The notes: generated by a model from the letters alone, not told the origin. DNA of 64,000 nucleotides from Prorocentrum cordatum (GCA_963575745.1 CAUYUJ010016065.1:18501-82500); one strand, 5' to 3'; counted from the stretch's first letter, positions 38,753-48,945 are shown. Numbers and translations: made by a program.

Positions 38753-40366
38753 TTAGACCTCCGCCACCCCACTTGGGGTGTTGTGAGCTCCGGTGGCCTT
38801 CTCAGCTCGACTGAGGGCCTTCGGCCAGAGCCCCTTGGAAATACGCTTGAGGTATTCCTGCCCCGAGGGGGTGAGCCTACCACAGGGTTCCCCGAGTTTC
38901 CCGAGAACCAACTGAGCGTAAGCTCCACACCTGACACAGAACCAGCAATTCAGCCCAGCGTGGAACCGAGAACGGTGGCTACTGTGCACAAGCCCCCCCG
39001 CGACATGGACCGACTTCCCATGAGGGGCCTCCTTATAAGTGCCGTCTACGTTGAGAAGCTCAAAGCATTCCGAAAAGGAACCAACGAGACCTCGAAGCCT
39101 TGCTGGAGGAACTGAAACACCTAGTACATTGAGAGCCTGTGGGGTCCACAGTGCTGGGGCCCAAAGAGAGCACAGGAACGAGGGGCAGGCGGTCGGTCGG
39201 CCTTAGACGCTACCTGCCTCTTAGGGCGTTGCTCCCTCTGACACTGAAGCTCCCGCTTCTGAGCCTCGAGGGTGTCGAGTGCCGTGCGTAACAACCTCAC
39301 GCGAACCTGAAAAGCTTTTTGTTCAGCCAGCGCTACCCTTCTGGCGGTGTTCAGGTGGAATTCGTGCCTCACCGGCGGCAATACCAGCAAGAGTGTCTGC
39401 AACACAATTGCCCACCGCCAAAGACGAAGCAATCCTCCCTTGAATGATATCCTGTGGTTCGGCGTGAGAAGGTATCCAGATAACCGTGACCGACCCAGTC
39501 CGTTGGGCCGTCGCCTTCTTCAATCTCAGCCAAAGGTCAGCGTCACTGCCTGTGGGTTCCTAGATCTTGCCGTGATGGAAATTGATATAGCAAGCTTCAT
39601 TTAGGGGGAAAACAAACCTCCCTCGCTTTTGACCACCCTCGCTTCCAAGAGGTACCAAACGATGCCAAAGTGCAGCCTGTACTGATAAGGCCGCTTGACG
39701 AGGAGGCGCGTGGTATGGTTTGTTTTTGCCTGGAAGCGAAAGCGGGGTAGGTAATTCACGCTCTGATCATTGTCGGTGAAAAAAACGAGATCCTGGTCTG
39801 TGGCCTCCACTGTCGCGACGAGAGCGAGAAGCTCTCCTCTGGGCACAGTCTGGTGGGGACCTGGTAACGGCCCCCAGAAAAGCAGCACGTATCTCCATGT
39901 CGTTGTCCTCGAGGCTAGAAAATATGGCAGCTCCGACACCCACCCTCCGAAGATGCGGGTTGCTGGTGTCCTGGCCGCCACTTGCATCACCGAAAGCGTA
40001 AAATGTCGTGTCGGCGGGGGCCCGTAGACATTGTGGGAAGAACTGCTCGAAAACATGACAAGACCAATGTTCATGTTGTGGCGGTTGTGGTACCGCCGTC
40101 CATGCTGCTGGCATTAGTCCCCTAGTCCAGAAACACTCGTACATGTCCCGCTGGGCGTAGGCCTCGGGTAGCAAATAGTTGGTGCCCTGAAGGATGGGAT
40201 TGTCCTGATTGCTTTCGCATTCCCAGGCGCGGTGGAAGTCGTCTTCATTGGCCAAGCCGCACCTGGGGCACTTGGCGTCAACGTCTGGCATCTTTGTCTC
40301 CTGAAGTACTCGCTGTCGTGTCCACATGGCGCCCGTGGCGATGGTGAGCATCAAATTGGACAACCT
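38753..40366 (-). pseudogene. LINE 3' half: zinc knuckle, RNase H and C-terminal Cys domain
   Basis: Read in several frames on the minus strand. First comes CPRCGLANEDDFHRAWEC, a CCHC knuckle (Cys, Cys, His, Cys) as in reverse-transcriptase-linked zinc domains. RNase H pieces follow: FYAFGDASGG (Asp at about 39988), then, after a frameshift near 39880, PRGELLAL (Glu near 39834) and VFFTDNDQS (Asp near 39774). After stops, VIWIPSHAEP (His near 39466) and NCVADTLAGIA (Asp near 39397) complete the four RNase H carboxylates plus His. A coiled-coil-like Arg/Glu/Leu stretch (39230-39360) and a terminal CWFCVRCGAYAQLVLGKLGE motif (38753-38989) follow. No reverse transcriptase block was found. It is broken by frameshifts and stops, so inactive. 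Confidence 0.8.
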
Positions 40367-40418
40367 TACTCCCTGTGGCATGGAGGAGGGGGGGGGTCTG
40401 GGTGTTCCTTCCTGCGGC

Positions 40419-40555
40419 CTGCGCCGCAGGAAACTGCCGCGGAGCGCGGCCTCCGCGGAGCAGCGGCCCCGGGGCTCCAGCTGCAGCAGCCCGGCGAGCA
40501 GCCCGGAGCCCTCCACGCCGAGCGCGCGGAGGCACCGCAGCAGCGCCTCGCAGAC
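40419..40555 (-). CDS. CDK-like kinase, exon with subdomain XI
   Basis: After an AG at 40556-40557 the minus strand reads VCEALLRCLRALGVEGS, then LLAGLLQLEPRGRCSAEAAL and RGSFLRR. This matches the end of the CDK/CMGC kinase fold (LL..ML..DP..R.[ST]A..AL.HPFF), where the Arg of the PRGR motif normally pairs with the APE Glu. The exon ends at a GC donor (40418) in phase 2. It is the last kinase exon recognised; the open frame that continues into LINE sequence is fortuitous. An M9 element lies only 36 bp upstream of its acceptor. Confidence 0.75.
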
Positions 40556-40591
40556 CTGCACGGGGCGCAGGAAGGGCAGACCGGCAGTACT

Positions 40592-40764
40592 CTCGGGGAT
40601 GGACAGACCTCCATTTAGTAAAACGTGGTTTAGTGAAAACGACCTGAGGACCAAACCTGGCGGGCGCGAGCCTGGAAAATAACGGCCTCGGCGCCCTCGC
40701 GAGAACCGAAAAAGGACAATTCACTAATCGACGTGTCACTGTTGGGGGTTCTGTCCACCCCCGA
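40592..40764. mobile_element. M9 MITE-like element with TACTC duplication
   Basis: Inverted ends TCGGGGATGGACAGACCTCC and GTTCTGTCCACCCCCGA. Flanking TACTC on both sides (about 40587-40591 and 40765-40769) is a 5-bp target duplication. It is inserted in a kinase intron. Confidence 0.85.
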
Positions 40765-40768
40765 TACT

Positions 40769-40943
40769 CAACGGGCGAAGAACAGTATAAACTAGACTAC
40801 TTCGCTGTCGGGTGCGCCTGTCCCAGGGCGGCTGGAGAGTTTGTACCCTTACAGGGGGCACGTCGCGGTATTAACTTTCCAGCCGCCCTGGGGCAGCGCC
40901 CCCGGCGACGAAAAAGTTTATGTTATACCGCTCTTCGCCCGCT
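40769..40943. mobile_element. M15 foldback element with about 70-bp inverted ends
   Basis: Left ACGGGCGAAGAACAGTATAA ... CCCAGGGCGGCTGGAGAGTT; right AACTTTCCAGCCGCCCTGGG ... TTATACCGCTCTTCGCCCG. Only about 35 bp separate the arms. It directly abuts the M9 element. Confidence 0.85.
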
Positions 40944-41510
40944 AAACTATGGACTCTCCTTGGAAGCGCGCGTCCGACAAGATCATACAGCACAGCAGTC
41001 TTAGGGTAGGCCGTTCGGCCGGCGGTGTGGCCAGAGAGCGCCCGCCACCGAGCTTAGTATACTCAACAGGCTTCTGGGCGCGCGCGCGCGTCGGTCGCCA
41101 CTTGTCGGGGAGACTCGCGCATAGTATTAGTATGCTTGGGTGGTGCTGGCTGCAGGCCAAGAACCCTCGCATCGTGGACAAAAAAACGCGACGGCTCATT
41201 GTTCGCCATGTTCTGCCTCTGGGAGCCCTCACCGGGACCCCTGGCTCAGAGGAGGCAAAGGTACCGATACCATTACCCTTACATCGGCTTCGCCGTTCGG
41301 GGCCTCCCGGGAGGCCCTCGTCGCCACGGCTGGATTCGGCTCGAAATTCTGGTCAGACCGCACCCTGGGGGGGGTCCAAGGCGCCACCGTGGCAGCATCT
41401 GTTGGAATCCCCACTGGCCTCGCGCCCAGAAAAAGAATATAGCGACGGCAAATGCTTGGCTGCTCGGGCCTCAAAAAACCGCCTCGCGAGAGGAAAAGCG
41501 GGTCCCTCGG
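40944..41510. other. No gene recognised
   Basis: Intronic position if the kinase model is right. A CGCGCGCG run (41075-41090) and a GGGCTCAGAGG-type string near 41240 are all that was noted. Confidence 0.4.
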
Positions 41511-41511
41511 A

Positions 41512-41698
41512 TACACGTCGGTCGGAAGAAGTACGTAGAAACATGAAGTAGGAAGGCAGATAAAGTGGATTGGGTCCAGGTCCTCCCAGAGACTAACAAA
41601 ACACAGCAAAAGCATGCCGATTATTGAAGTAGGAAGGCGCTTGAAGTAGATTGGGATCTGGGCATCCCAAAATACCTACTTTCAACGACTGGCGTGTA
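41512..41698. mobile_element. M8 MITE-like element
   Basis: Inverted ends TACACGTCGGTCGGAAGAAG and TTTCAACGACTGGCGTGTA. The interior has two GAAGTAGGAAGGC units. The family has four copies here. Confidence 0.85.
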
Positions 41699-41783
41699 GT
41701 GGGTCCCGGCCGCTGGGAGTCCGAACAGCAGCGCCGCACAGACCTGCGGCGGGAAGACAAGAACAACCAAAACCAGAATCAGA

Positions 41784-41971
41784 TACACGCCAGTCGGAAG
41801 AAGTATGTGAAAACATGAAGTAGGAAGGCGTTGGAAGTAGATTGGGCTTCCACCCGCCCCCTGAAGAGGAGGAAAGAAGGAACACCGCTCGACTCTTGAA
41901 GTAGGAAGGCGCCGAAGGTAGACTAGGATTTGGGCATCCCCAAAATACCTATTTTCAACGACCGGCGTGTA
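41784..41971. mobile_element. M8 MITE-like element
   Basis: Ends TACACGCCAGTCGGAAGAAG and TTTTCAACGACCGGCGTGTA; only 85 bp from the previous copy, in the same orientation. Confidence 0.85.
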
Positions 41972-42162
41972 GCGGGATGGCACCTGTTCTGGGTCGAGGT
42001 TCGGCCGCTGGGGGTTCTTCGGGCCAAATTGCCCACGTGCAGCACATGGAGCCCACATCGTCGACGCTGGAGCCGGAGGCGGAGCACGCAGCGACAACAA
42101 AAACGATACCGCCCTCCCTGCCGGCCCAACACCGCAGGAAGCGGTGCGCAGAGGCGCACCTC

Positions 42163-42333
42163 TCGGCGGTGGACAAGCCTCCCTTTAAAAAACCTCCCTT
42201 TGCTGAAAACGGCCTGGGACCGAAACCCACGGACCTGGACCTGCAAAAATGACGGCCGCGACGCCCTCTCGCAAACCGGAAACGGCCAATTCCTTAATCG
42301 GCGTGTCAGGGTAGGAGGTCTGCCCACCCCCGA
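42163..42333. mobile_element. M9 MITE-like element
   Basis: Ends TCGGCGGTGGACAAGCCTCC and GGAGGTCTGCCCACCCCCGA. The interior has ACGGCCGCGACGCCCTCTCG and CCAATTCCTTAATCG. Confidence 0.85.
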
Positions 42334-42443
42334 ACAACGGACAGAGAAGCGCCAAGCGAGCGCACGGATCGCTAGAACGACTCGAGCTACCAGAAGAGCT
42401 GCTAGACTGCAAGAGCAAACAGCATATAGAGGAACGCGAGCTC

Positions 42444-42603
42444 TCGGAGCTCCGCGCAGATTTCCTGGATCGGCGCTGGACGCACACACACACACACACA
42501 CACACACCGCCGGCGGCGTCTCCGGCGAAGCCCCTGGCGCGCTCCACGCGCGAGGAAAGGGGAGCCAACGCCGACCCGAGACACCCGCGCGGAGCTCCGA
42601 CAG
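42444..42603. mobile_element. M13 MITE-like element with internal (CA)n
   Basis: Left GGAGCTCCGCGCAGATTTCC, right end CGCGCGGAGCTCC inverted. A CA dinucleotide run (42481-42507) is embedded just inside the left end. Confidence 0.65.
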
Positions 42604-43471
42604 CTCCTGCCCGTGCCGCTCTCCCTCCCTCGAGGGCCTCGGGCCGCTGCTCCAGCCGCCGGCGCGCCTCCGCCTCCAGAGGAAGAAGCTTCGGAGCCTT
42701 CGGAGCTCCGCGCGCCTGCAGCGCCTACGGCAGAGGCCGCTGAAGCTTCCGGAGCCCCGCGCGGACGCCTCGAATCGGCGCTGGACCTGGGGCGCGGAGC
42801 CCGCCAGGGACGCCGCCCGAGGCGCCGCCAGGGGCGTCCAACGCCAATCCAGGGAGGATCCGCCTGGAGCTCAAACATTTCTCTGCGCCGTTGCTTTCTT
42901 GACAGGGAATGTCTGGGGGGGGAAGGGGACAGGTCAAACTGGAATCGGCGACACCTCGCGGTAGATCTGGCGATATGCCCCCGATAGCGCATCCGCACGG
43001 GCCTTGGGCAGTGGGCTATCTGGCTCCTGCGCACGATGGCTCGGCAGTCAAGGCTCGATGCATCCTCCCCTTGACCTGTCCCCCCGCCTAACGCTGCCCC
43101 TTATGTTTTTGTTGCTAAGGTTTCCAATTGCGCACAGACAGCCCCGCCAGGTAGTCCAGGCTGGCCTCAACAGGCGTCCCGAGTACTGCTATAACAGGGG
43201 ATATGTCGACCCCTATCCCAGGGCCTATCCCAGGCTTTGGGAGGTCTCGACTGGACCAGATTGTTTGTGCCCAACCCTGAGATATACGATAGGGGGGGGA
43301 CGACCATCCTCGATAGGGGTGCATCCGAGTCGCCACCCCTTGGGGTGTATCCCAGGGCTTCCCCCCTTTTTCTGAACGGCCATGAGCTCCTTTTCGGGCG
43401 GAACCCCGGGAGTGGGGGAGAAAAATCGCCTGCGACGGGGTGCTCCCAGTCGGCCTCAACAGGCCCCCAGG
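42604..43471. other. M13-like fragment, otherwise nothing recognised
   Basis: 42692-42880 holds degraded M13-type sequence (GGAGCTCCGCGCGCC, GAATCGGCGCTGGACC, CCAACGCCAATCCAGG). The rest is anonymous. Confidence 0.45.
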
Positions 43472-43658
43472 TACAGCCAAAAACCCTAATAAGGACGCGC
43501 GGTAAGGACGCAAGACCCTTGGAAGCCGAAGTTGGGATTTTTGGGGCGGCGGACGACGAAAACCCCAACGACGCAAGAGCAAGGAAGAGCAAGGAAGAGC
43601 AAGGAAGCAAGGGTGCCCTGCGCAAAGTCGCGCGTCATCATGAGGGTTTTTGACTGTA
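43472..43658. mobile_element. M7 MITE-like element
   Basis: Ends TACAGCCAAAAACCCTAATA and TGAGGGTTTTTGACTGTA. The interior has GTAAGGACGCAAGACCCTTG and a GCAAGAGCAAGGAA tandem run. Confidence 0.85.
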
Positions 43659-43765
43659 GTCCAGGGCAGTCTCGACACGTCAGCCCTGGGGCGCGGAGCG
43701 CCCCAGGTGCGCCGCCGCAGGCTACTCGGGAGGCCTGCCGAGGCCAACTGGGCCTGCGGCCAACC

Positions 43766-43926
43766 CGTACAGCAGCGAAGGATGCGCGGTTTGGACGCAA
43801 GAGCCCTGGAAGGCCACGTCGGCACTCTGCGAGCGGGGCGCGGCCAGCGAAAGCGGCGAGGGGGATATGGGCCGACGGGGACGGCTGCAAGGGCAACTGA
43901 CCTTGGAAAGCCCCTCATCCTTACTA
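43766..43926. mobile_element. M7-related element, degraded
   Basis: Contains GAAGGATGCGCGGTTTGGAC, AGCCCTGGAAGGCCACGTCG and a right side CCCCTCATCCTTAC. Confidence 0.55.
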
Positions 43927-44250
43927 CATCGGGAGCGGCCAAGAGGGGGGTGTCCAGGAGGGGGGGGGGTGCAAAGCATGACCGGCGGCATGTGCGCGGC
44001 CCAGCCGGGGGGGCCAGGGACGGCATGAAACGAGAAGAGGCGCCATGAAATCTGGGGAGATATCATGGCCCCCGCCATGACATCCACCCCCCCCTTAACT
44101 TACCCTGACCTTCCAGAGAGCTATTTTTTAGCACTGGAGATCTAAAAACCAAAAAAACTAAACGAAACAGCCTAAAACCAAGACGTAGAATAGCTCTGGG
44201 ATAGGTTTTTAGGTCGGGTGCTATTTTTTAGCCCTCCTGGAAGGTCAGGG
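43926..44250. repeat. Dispersed block with M2 MITE (44103-44250)
   Basis: Counterpart of 31578-31912. Here M2 is flanked by a perfect 7-bp duplication TAACTTA (44096-44102 and 44251-44257). The sequence AGTCATCACCCCCCTCTT lies after M2 here but before M2 in the other copy. Confidence 0.9.
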
Positions 44251-44289
44251 TAACTTAGTCATCACCCCCCTCTTTGCCACCCCCGAGTT

Positions 44290-44525
44290 ACGCAGACCCC
44301 AACCCCTTCCCCGGGACCGGCTCTTCATCCCGAGTCGTTTCTGACGCTCCCGAGGCCCGGCGAGGGCGCCCGCAGGCCGACGATGAGCCCAAACCTCCCC
44401 CTCCCCCCCCCCTCGTCCTCCTCCTCCTCCTCCTTCTCGTCCTCCTCCTCCTCCTCCTCCTCCCCCCTCCTCGTCCTCCTCCTCCTCCTCCTCCTCCTCC
44501 TCCTCCTCGTCCTCGTCCTCGTCTA
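44290..44525. repeat. M11 copy followed by (TCC)n
   Basis: M11 landmarks (GGGACCGGCTCTTCATCCC, CCGAGGCCCGGCGAGGG) run into a CTC/TCC tract from about 44395. Confidence 0.75.
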
Positions 44526-44653
44526 GTCACCACCACCCCTCTCTCTGCCGCCCCCGATGCCACACGGGTGGGCCGTGCTCGGGGCGCCCGTTGAGGCCAG
44601 CCGGGACCACCCCTGGGGGGGCCCCGGAGCCTTACCCAGACACCCGACGTCTT

Positions 44654-44883
44654 GAGCAGGGACCGACCGCCCCGGCATTCCCATAGTCCTATCACGAAAT
44701 GTTCTTAGAACCCCAAAACGTTCTAACAACAAAAACAATGTTCTTAGAACAGAAGCCCGACGTGTCAAGACAAGACACTATCAACCAGAAATGTTATAAG
44801 ATCATTCCGTGGAAACCACAAAAGGTTATTTTAACATTGTTTCGTAGGGCGATAGGCGAGCCAGGACGCTTCGCCACTGCTTG
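44654..44883 (+). mobile_element. M3 MITE-like element with target duplication
   Basis: GAGCAGGGACCGACCGCCCC to GGACGCTTCGCCACTGCTTGA-type end. GACACCCGACGT occurs immediately before (about 44639) and after (about 44884) the element, a 9-12-bp duplication. That length would fit a Mutator-like origin. Confidence 0.85.
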
Positions 44884-45633
44884 AGACACCCGACGTGACG
44901 TCGTCGTCATGTCATTGCACCGGCCTTGCAGACGTGCTGCAGCGGATTTGTGCGTGGACTTCTGCGTGGACGGTTTCCCGAAGCGGTGAGCGACAAACGA
45001 AGGTCATTTCGCGTGGACTGCGTTTGGTCCTCAATCCTGGCCAAAACAATCCGCACGAAATTCACCTCGAGATCCGAGACGAAATGCTCCAGGACACTCG
45101 GGGCCCATCCTATCGTCCTCCGAACGAAGTCCGCTCTGTGATCTGGGCGCCATGAATAACGAATCATGTTTCTTGCATGATTGACGTCGGCCCACGCAAG
45201 GTCTCGACCTGTTCTTGGCGGCGCGCACCAGGGAGTGGAGGGAGGGGGGAGGCTTCTCAGAAGGAGGCTGCTCCTTAGGGGGTTCCTGCCTCACATCTAT
45301 AGATAAGGCCCGCGCCTTCTAAGAAGCAGGGGTGCTTCTAAGAAGCCCTCCCCCCTCCCCCCATACCTTCTCGGTCTTTTTGGTCTCAGGATACCTTCTC
45401 GGTGTTTGTGGCAATGATGAAGTGTAGCGCCAGTTCTTATCAGTGTAACAACTGATACGTATCCAACTGGAGATTTGCTTGTCGAATTCATTTTTTCTGG
45501 GGAGGTATACCCACGCGCCGAACACGGCGAAACACCTCCCGCCGTGCTTGTTTCGACGCGTCGGATCTCCGGGCACGCTCTTTCCCCTAGAAGAAGAAAA
45601 CAAACGCCATAAGCGCAAACCTTTGGCGCTCGG
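44884..45633. other. No gene recognised
   Basis: Contains a few small hairpins (CTTCTAAGAAG at 45316 and 45331). Nothing coding was recognised. Confidence 0.45.
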
Positions 45634-45757
45634 CGCGGAGTTCCTGGACCTGCGCTGGACGCCCCCTGCCTGGCGCGCGGAGCGCGCCAGAGGCGGCGCC
45701 AGAGGCGCCGCCCCAGGGGGCCCAGCGCGAATCCAAGAAGTCCGAGCGGAGCGCCAA
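45634..45757. mobile_element. M13 MITE-like element
   Basis: GCGCGGAGTTCCTGGACCTG on the left is inverted to GAATCCAAGAAGTCCGAGCG on the right. The centre is GGCGGCGCCAGAGGCGCCGCC. Confidence 0.7.
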
Positions 45758-46007
45758 AAGTTTATGTTCATGTTTACCAGCCTGGAACATATCCCTATCC
45801 CTATGCTGGGCACCTCCTCATCACGATGCCAATCTTAGGGATTCCCATATTTTTTGAGGGCGAATCCCAAAGATTGTCATCGCCTTTTGGCGTGTCAATC
45901 TTAGGGATAGGGATGCGTTCGAGGCTGGTAACACGTGGTGTTTTGTTCCTTCTGCGAGGCGCGCTCCTTCCTCGAGCCTCGGCCACGCCGGCCCCAGCCA
46001 GCGCCAC

Positions 46008-46145
46008 CATCCGGGCGAGGGTGCAGAGGTCCAGCGGCTGGTACACCGGGAAGCGCACCGAGAAGGCCGGCAGGCACACCGCCTCGGGCCACAGGCCCGG
46101 GCCCGGCGTGCCGGCGAGGCGGAAGATGCGGAAGAGGTGGTCGAC
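46008..46145 (-). CDS. CDK-like kinase, exon with the GTP/alpha-G segment
   Basis: After an AG at 46146-46147 the minus strand reads VDHLFRIFRLAGTPGPGLWP, then EAVCLPAFSVRFPVYQPLDL. This is the CDK signature [IV]DQLFRIF..LGTP...WP that follows subdomain IX. Joined to the exon at 48952-49081 it gives LFPSDSE|VDHLFRIF with no gap and phase 0 on both sides. A GT donor after CTLARM (46007) would keep phase 0 into exon 40419-40555, but the exact end is uncertain. A (GAC)n tract abuts the acceptor. Confidence 0.85.
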
Positions 46146-46147
46146 CT

Positions 46148-46815
46148 CGTGGTCGTCGTCGTGGTCGTCGTCGTCGCCGTCGTGGTAGTCGTCGTCGTCG
46201 TCGTCGTCGTCGTCGTGGTCGTCGTCGTGGTCGTGGTCAAGGAGGTCACAGTCCGGGGAGAGGAGGAGGAAAGGAGGAGGAGGAGGAGGAGGAGGAGGAG
46301 GAGGGGAAGAGGGAGGAGGAGGGAGAGGAGGAGGAGAAGGAGGAGGAGGAGGAGGAGGAGGAGGAGGCGGAGGAGGAAGAGGAGGAGGAGGAGGAGGAGG
46401 AGGAGGAGGAGGGGAAGAGGGAGGAGGAGGGAGAGGAGGAGGAGGAGGAGGAGAGGAGGAGGAGGAGGGGGCGGAGGAGGAAGAGGAGGAGGAGGAGGAG
46501 GAGGAGGAAGAGGAGGAGGAGGGGTAGGAGAGGAGGAGGAGGAGGAGGAGGAGGAAGGGGAGGAGGAGAGGAGGAGGAGGAGGAGGAGGAGGAGGAGGGG
46601 GAGGTGGGGAAGGGGAGGGGGAGGGGAGGGGGAGGGGGAGGACGAGGAGGAGGAGGAGGAGAGGAGGAGGAGGGGAGATGAACGGAGGTGCAGGAGGAGG
46701 GGGAGGAGGTGCAGGCGGAGGAGGAGGAGGAGGAGGAGGAGGACGAGGAGGAGGAGAAGGAGGAGGAGGAGAAGGACGAGGAGGAGGAGGAGGAGGAGGA
46801 GGGGAGAAGGGTGAG
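46148..46815. repeat. (GTC)n then (GGA)n microsatellite
   Basis: About 110 bp of GTC/GTG followed by about 550 bp of GGA. It occupies the 3' end of a kinase intron, right up to the acceptor. Confidence 0.95.
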
Positions 46816-47379
46816 GAGGAGAGCCTCGGCCTGGCAGCAGCGAGGCATCGACGACAGGCCGGCGATGGTTGCCCAAGTGTCGGGCGCTGCTCAGCGGAGG
46901 GGGCGAGAGAAGAAGTGCGGCAGGGGTGCAGACAGGTGCACCTCCCGTGCACCTTCGCGGCCCCATGCAGCGGCCCCTTGTCTGCAGCCCCCGATCCCTC
47001 GAGTAGGGGATCGACCACACAACTGATGTACCCCCAGCGTTGACTTCGTCGTCGAATCTGCAAGACGAGCGCAGTCAGCACTTTTCATGGGTTCGGCGAA
47101 ACGAACCACTTCTGGGGCAAATCAATCCTGTAGTCGATCCACTGCTCCTATCCCCCCCCCTTTATCGCCCTGCCCCGCCACAGAGCGCTTAACGGCAGCG
47201 ACACTGCACGCTCCCGGGCCGGGGGGCGTGCCCAGGCCTCGAGCGGCGCCAAGCTGGCGACTTGAAGGCCTCACGACTTACTTGAGAATCGCGCTATCGC
47301 TCGAGACTTCCTCGCGATTCATGCAGGACCCACGCTTCAGCAACCCGCCTGCTCGACCTCGTCGCCTGGGCCCTCAAAT
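46816..47379. other. No gene recognised
   Basis: Intronic on the kinase model; no repeat family or coding match noted. Confidence 0.4.
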
Positions 47380-47600
47380 CGGGTCTCAGAAGGTAGGCGT
47401 CGAGAGATCGCGCTGCATCGCCGTTGCACTGCCGATGCATCGGCGACGACGGCGATGCATCGGAGCGGCCGGCGTGCCAAAACAGATTGGGCTCCACATC
47501 GAGCCGAGCCGCCGATGCATCGGCGATGCGGCGCGATCCTCCGACCTCATCTGCTCGGACCCCCTCTGGGAGGCCCGGGCCTGGGCGGTCTCGGAGGTCC
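47380..47600. mobile_element. M10 foldback element
   Basis: Contains GAGATCGCGCTGCATCGCCG, ATGCATCGG motifs and a right part GCATCGGCGATGCGGCGCGA followed by TCCTCCGACC and TCTGCTCGGACCCC. Other copies at 52862-53097 and 54262-54478. Confidence 0.75.
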
Positions 47601-47650
47601 GACGCTGCGAGTCACGCAGCGTCACGACACATTGCTAGCAGAGCCATTAG

Positions 47651-47803
47651 GTCGGGCATGTCCTCCTACCGGCGGATTTTGAAGGAAAAAACAAACATGG
47701 TCAACACAAATGCCCCCAAATGGTCAACAGCTATGGAAAAATTGCCCCCGTATTATTGCCAAACTATTTCTGGATTTTCCTCCTGTAGAGGGACAGGCCC
47801 GAC
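47651..47803. mobile_element. M1 MITE-like element with TTAG duplication
   Basis: Ends GTCGGGCATGTCCTCCTACC and CTGTAGAGGGACAGGCCCGAC-type terminus, flanked by TTAG at 47647-47650 and 47804-47807. Confidence 0.9.
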
Positions 47804-47934
47804 TTAGCCCTAGACCCAACCTTTCTGCGGCACTGCTCGGGCCCGAACGGCATGTGATGGTTCCCGGGGCCCGCAGCCGGGCGAACACGCCCGGTGTGGG
47901 AGAATTGCGGCGCCCAGATCTCAGGGAGGGGGGG

Positions 47935-48182
47935 AAGGAGGAGGAGGAGGAGGGGGAGGAGGAGGGGAAATAGGAGGAGAAGGAGGGGAATAGGAGAGAA
48001 AATAGGAGGGGAAGGAGGGGAATAGGAGGGGAATAGGAGGGGAAATAGGAGGAGGAAATAGGGGAAATAGGAGGAGAAGGAGGAGGGGAAAGAGGAGGAG
48101 GAGGAGGAGGAGGAGGAGGAGGAGGAGGAGGAGGAGGAGGAGGAGGAGGAGGAGGAGGAGGAGGAGGAGGAGGAGGGGGGGG
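47935..48182. repeat. (GGA)n and GGGGAATAGGA microsatellite
   Basis: GGA tract with an internal run of AATAGGAGGGG units. Confidence 0.95.
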
Positions 48183-48656
48183 GGACCTTCTGGAAGAACA
48201 GCAAAAACATACAATCCGCCGACCCTGTCAGCGCGTGACAGGGGCTGTTCCGTCGCCATCGCCGTCGCTGCCGCCGTCACGTCGCCGCCGCCATCACGCC
48301 CCCTCCCTTCCCCTGAGTCCGCCGCCGCTCCCCCCCTTTCCTTGGGGCCTCGTCCTCAGGCACGCCAGCCAAACCGCAATACACCAGCCCATCCACAGCG
48401 TCCTCAACCACACCGAAGCAACGTTGTCATTGAGTCATTGAGCAGGGAAGGGGCTTCCCTTCGGAAGGGAAGCCACTTCCCTTTGATCCCTTCCCTTCCC
48501 CGCCGAGGGGGGGGGTTCTGGGGGGGAGGTCCCGGGGGGCGGTCCTGGGTCAGAATGCCACCCTCCCTGGGCGTGTCGAGAGGGTCGAGGCCTCCAGGGT
48601 CGGCGGCACCGGCCGTAAGGCCTTCGCAATTATTCACTCTCCGCGGTCCACGATGA
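48183..48656. other. No gene recognised
   Basis: A small palindrome GGGAAGGGGCTTCCC/GGAAGGGAAGCC (48445-48475) and C- or G-rich runs only. Confidence 0.45.
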
Positions 48657-48772
48657 TGTCACGGATCTACGCCGGGCTCCCCTCCCTGGCGCGCGGTGCG
48701 AGCCAAGGGCGGCGCGGGAGGCGTCGCCATGCGCCCAGCAACGATCCGAGAAATCCGTGCGCGGACTGTCGA
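48657..48772. mobile_element. M13-like element, degraded
   Basis: ACGGATCTACGCCGGGC and CGATCCGAGAAATCCGTGCG are the two ends, inverted with mismatches. Confidence 0.5.
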
Positions 48773-48854
48773 GAGGCTGTGCTTTTGTAGCGTTTGAGTT
48801 TTCAAGGATTGGCGGTCGATGTTTCGCCCCCCGAGCACATCCCCCCTGGAGGCT

Positions 48855-48945
48855 TCGTCGCCGTCGTCGTCGTCGTCGTCGCCGCCGCCGCCCGCGTCGT
48901 CGTCGTCGTCGTCGGCGTCGGCGTCGTCGTCGTCTCGTTGCCCCT
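48855..48945. repeat. (GTC)n microsatellite
   Basis: GTCGTC tract starting a few bases from the donor of kinase exon 48952-49081. Confidence 0.9.

Noticed and set aside
40366-40654. Single protein joining the kinase C terminus to the zinc knuckle and RNase H
   Set aside because: The kinase part ends at a plausible GC donor (40418) and the following frame is retroelement sequence; the open frame across them looks accidental.
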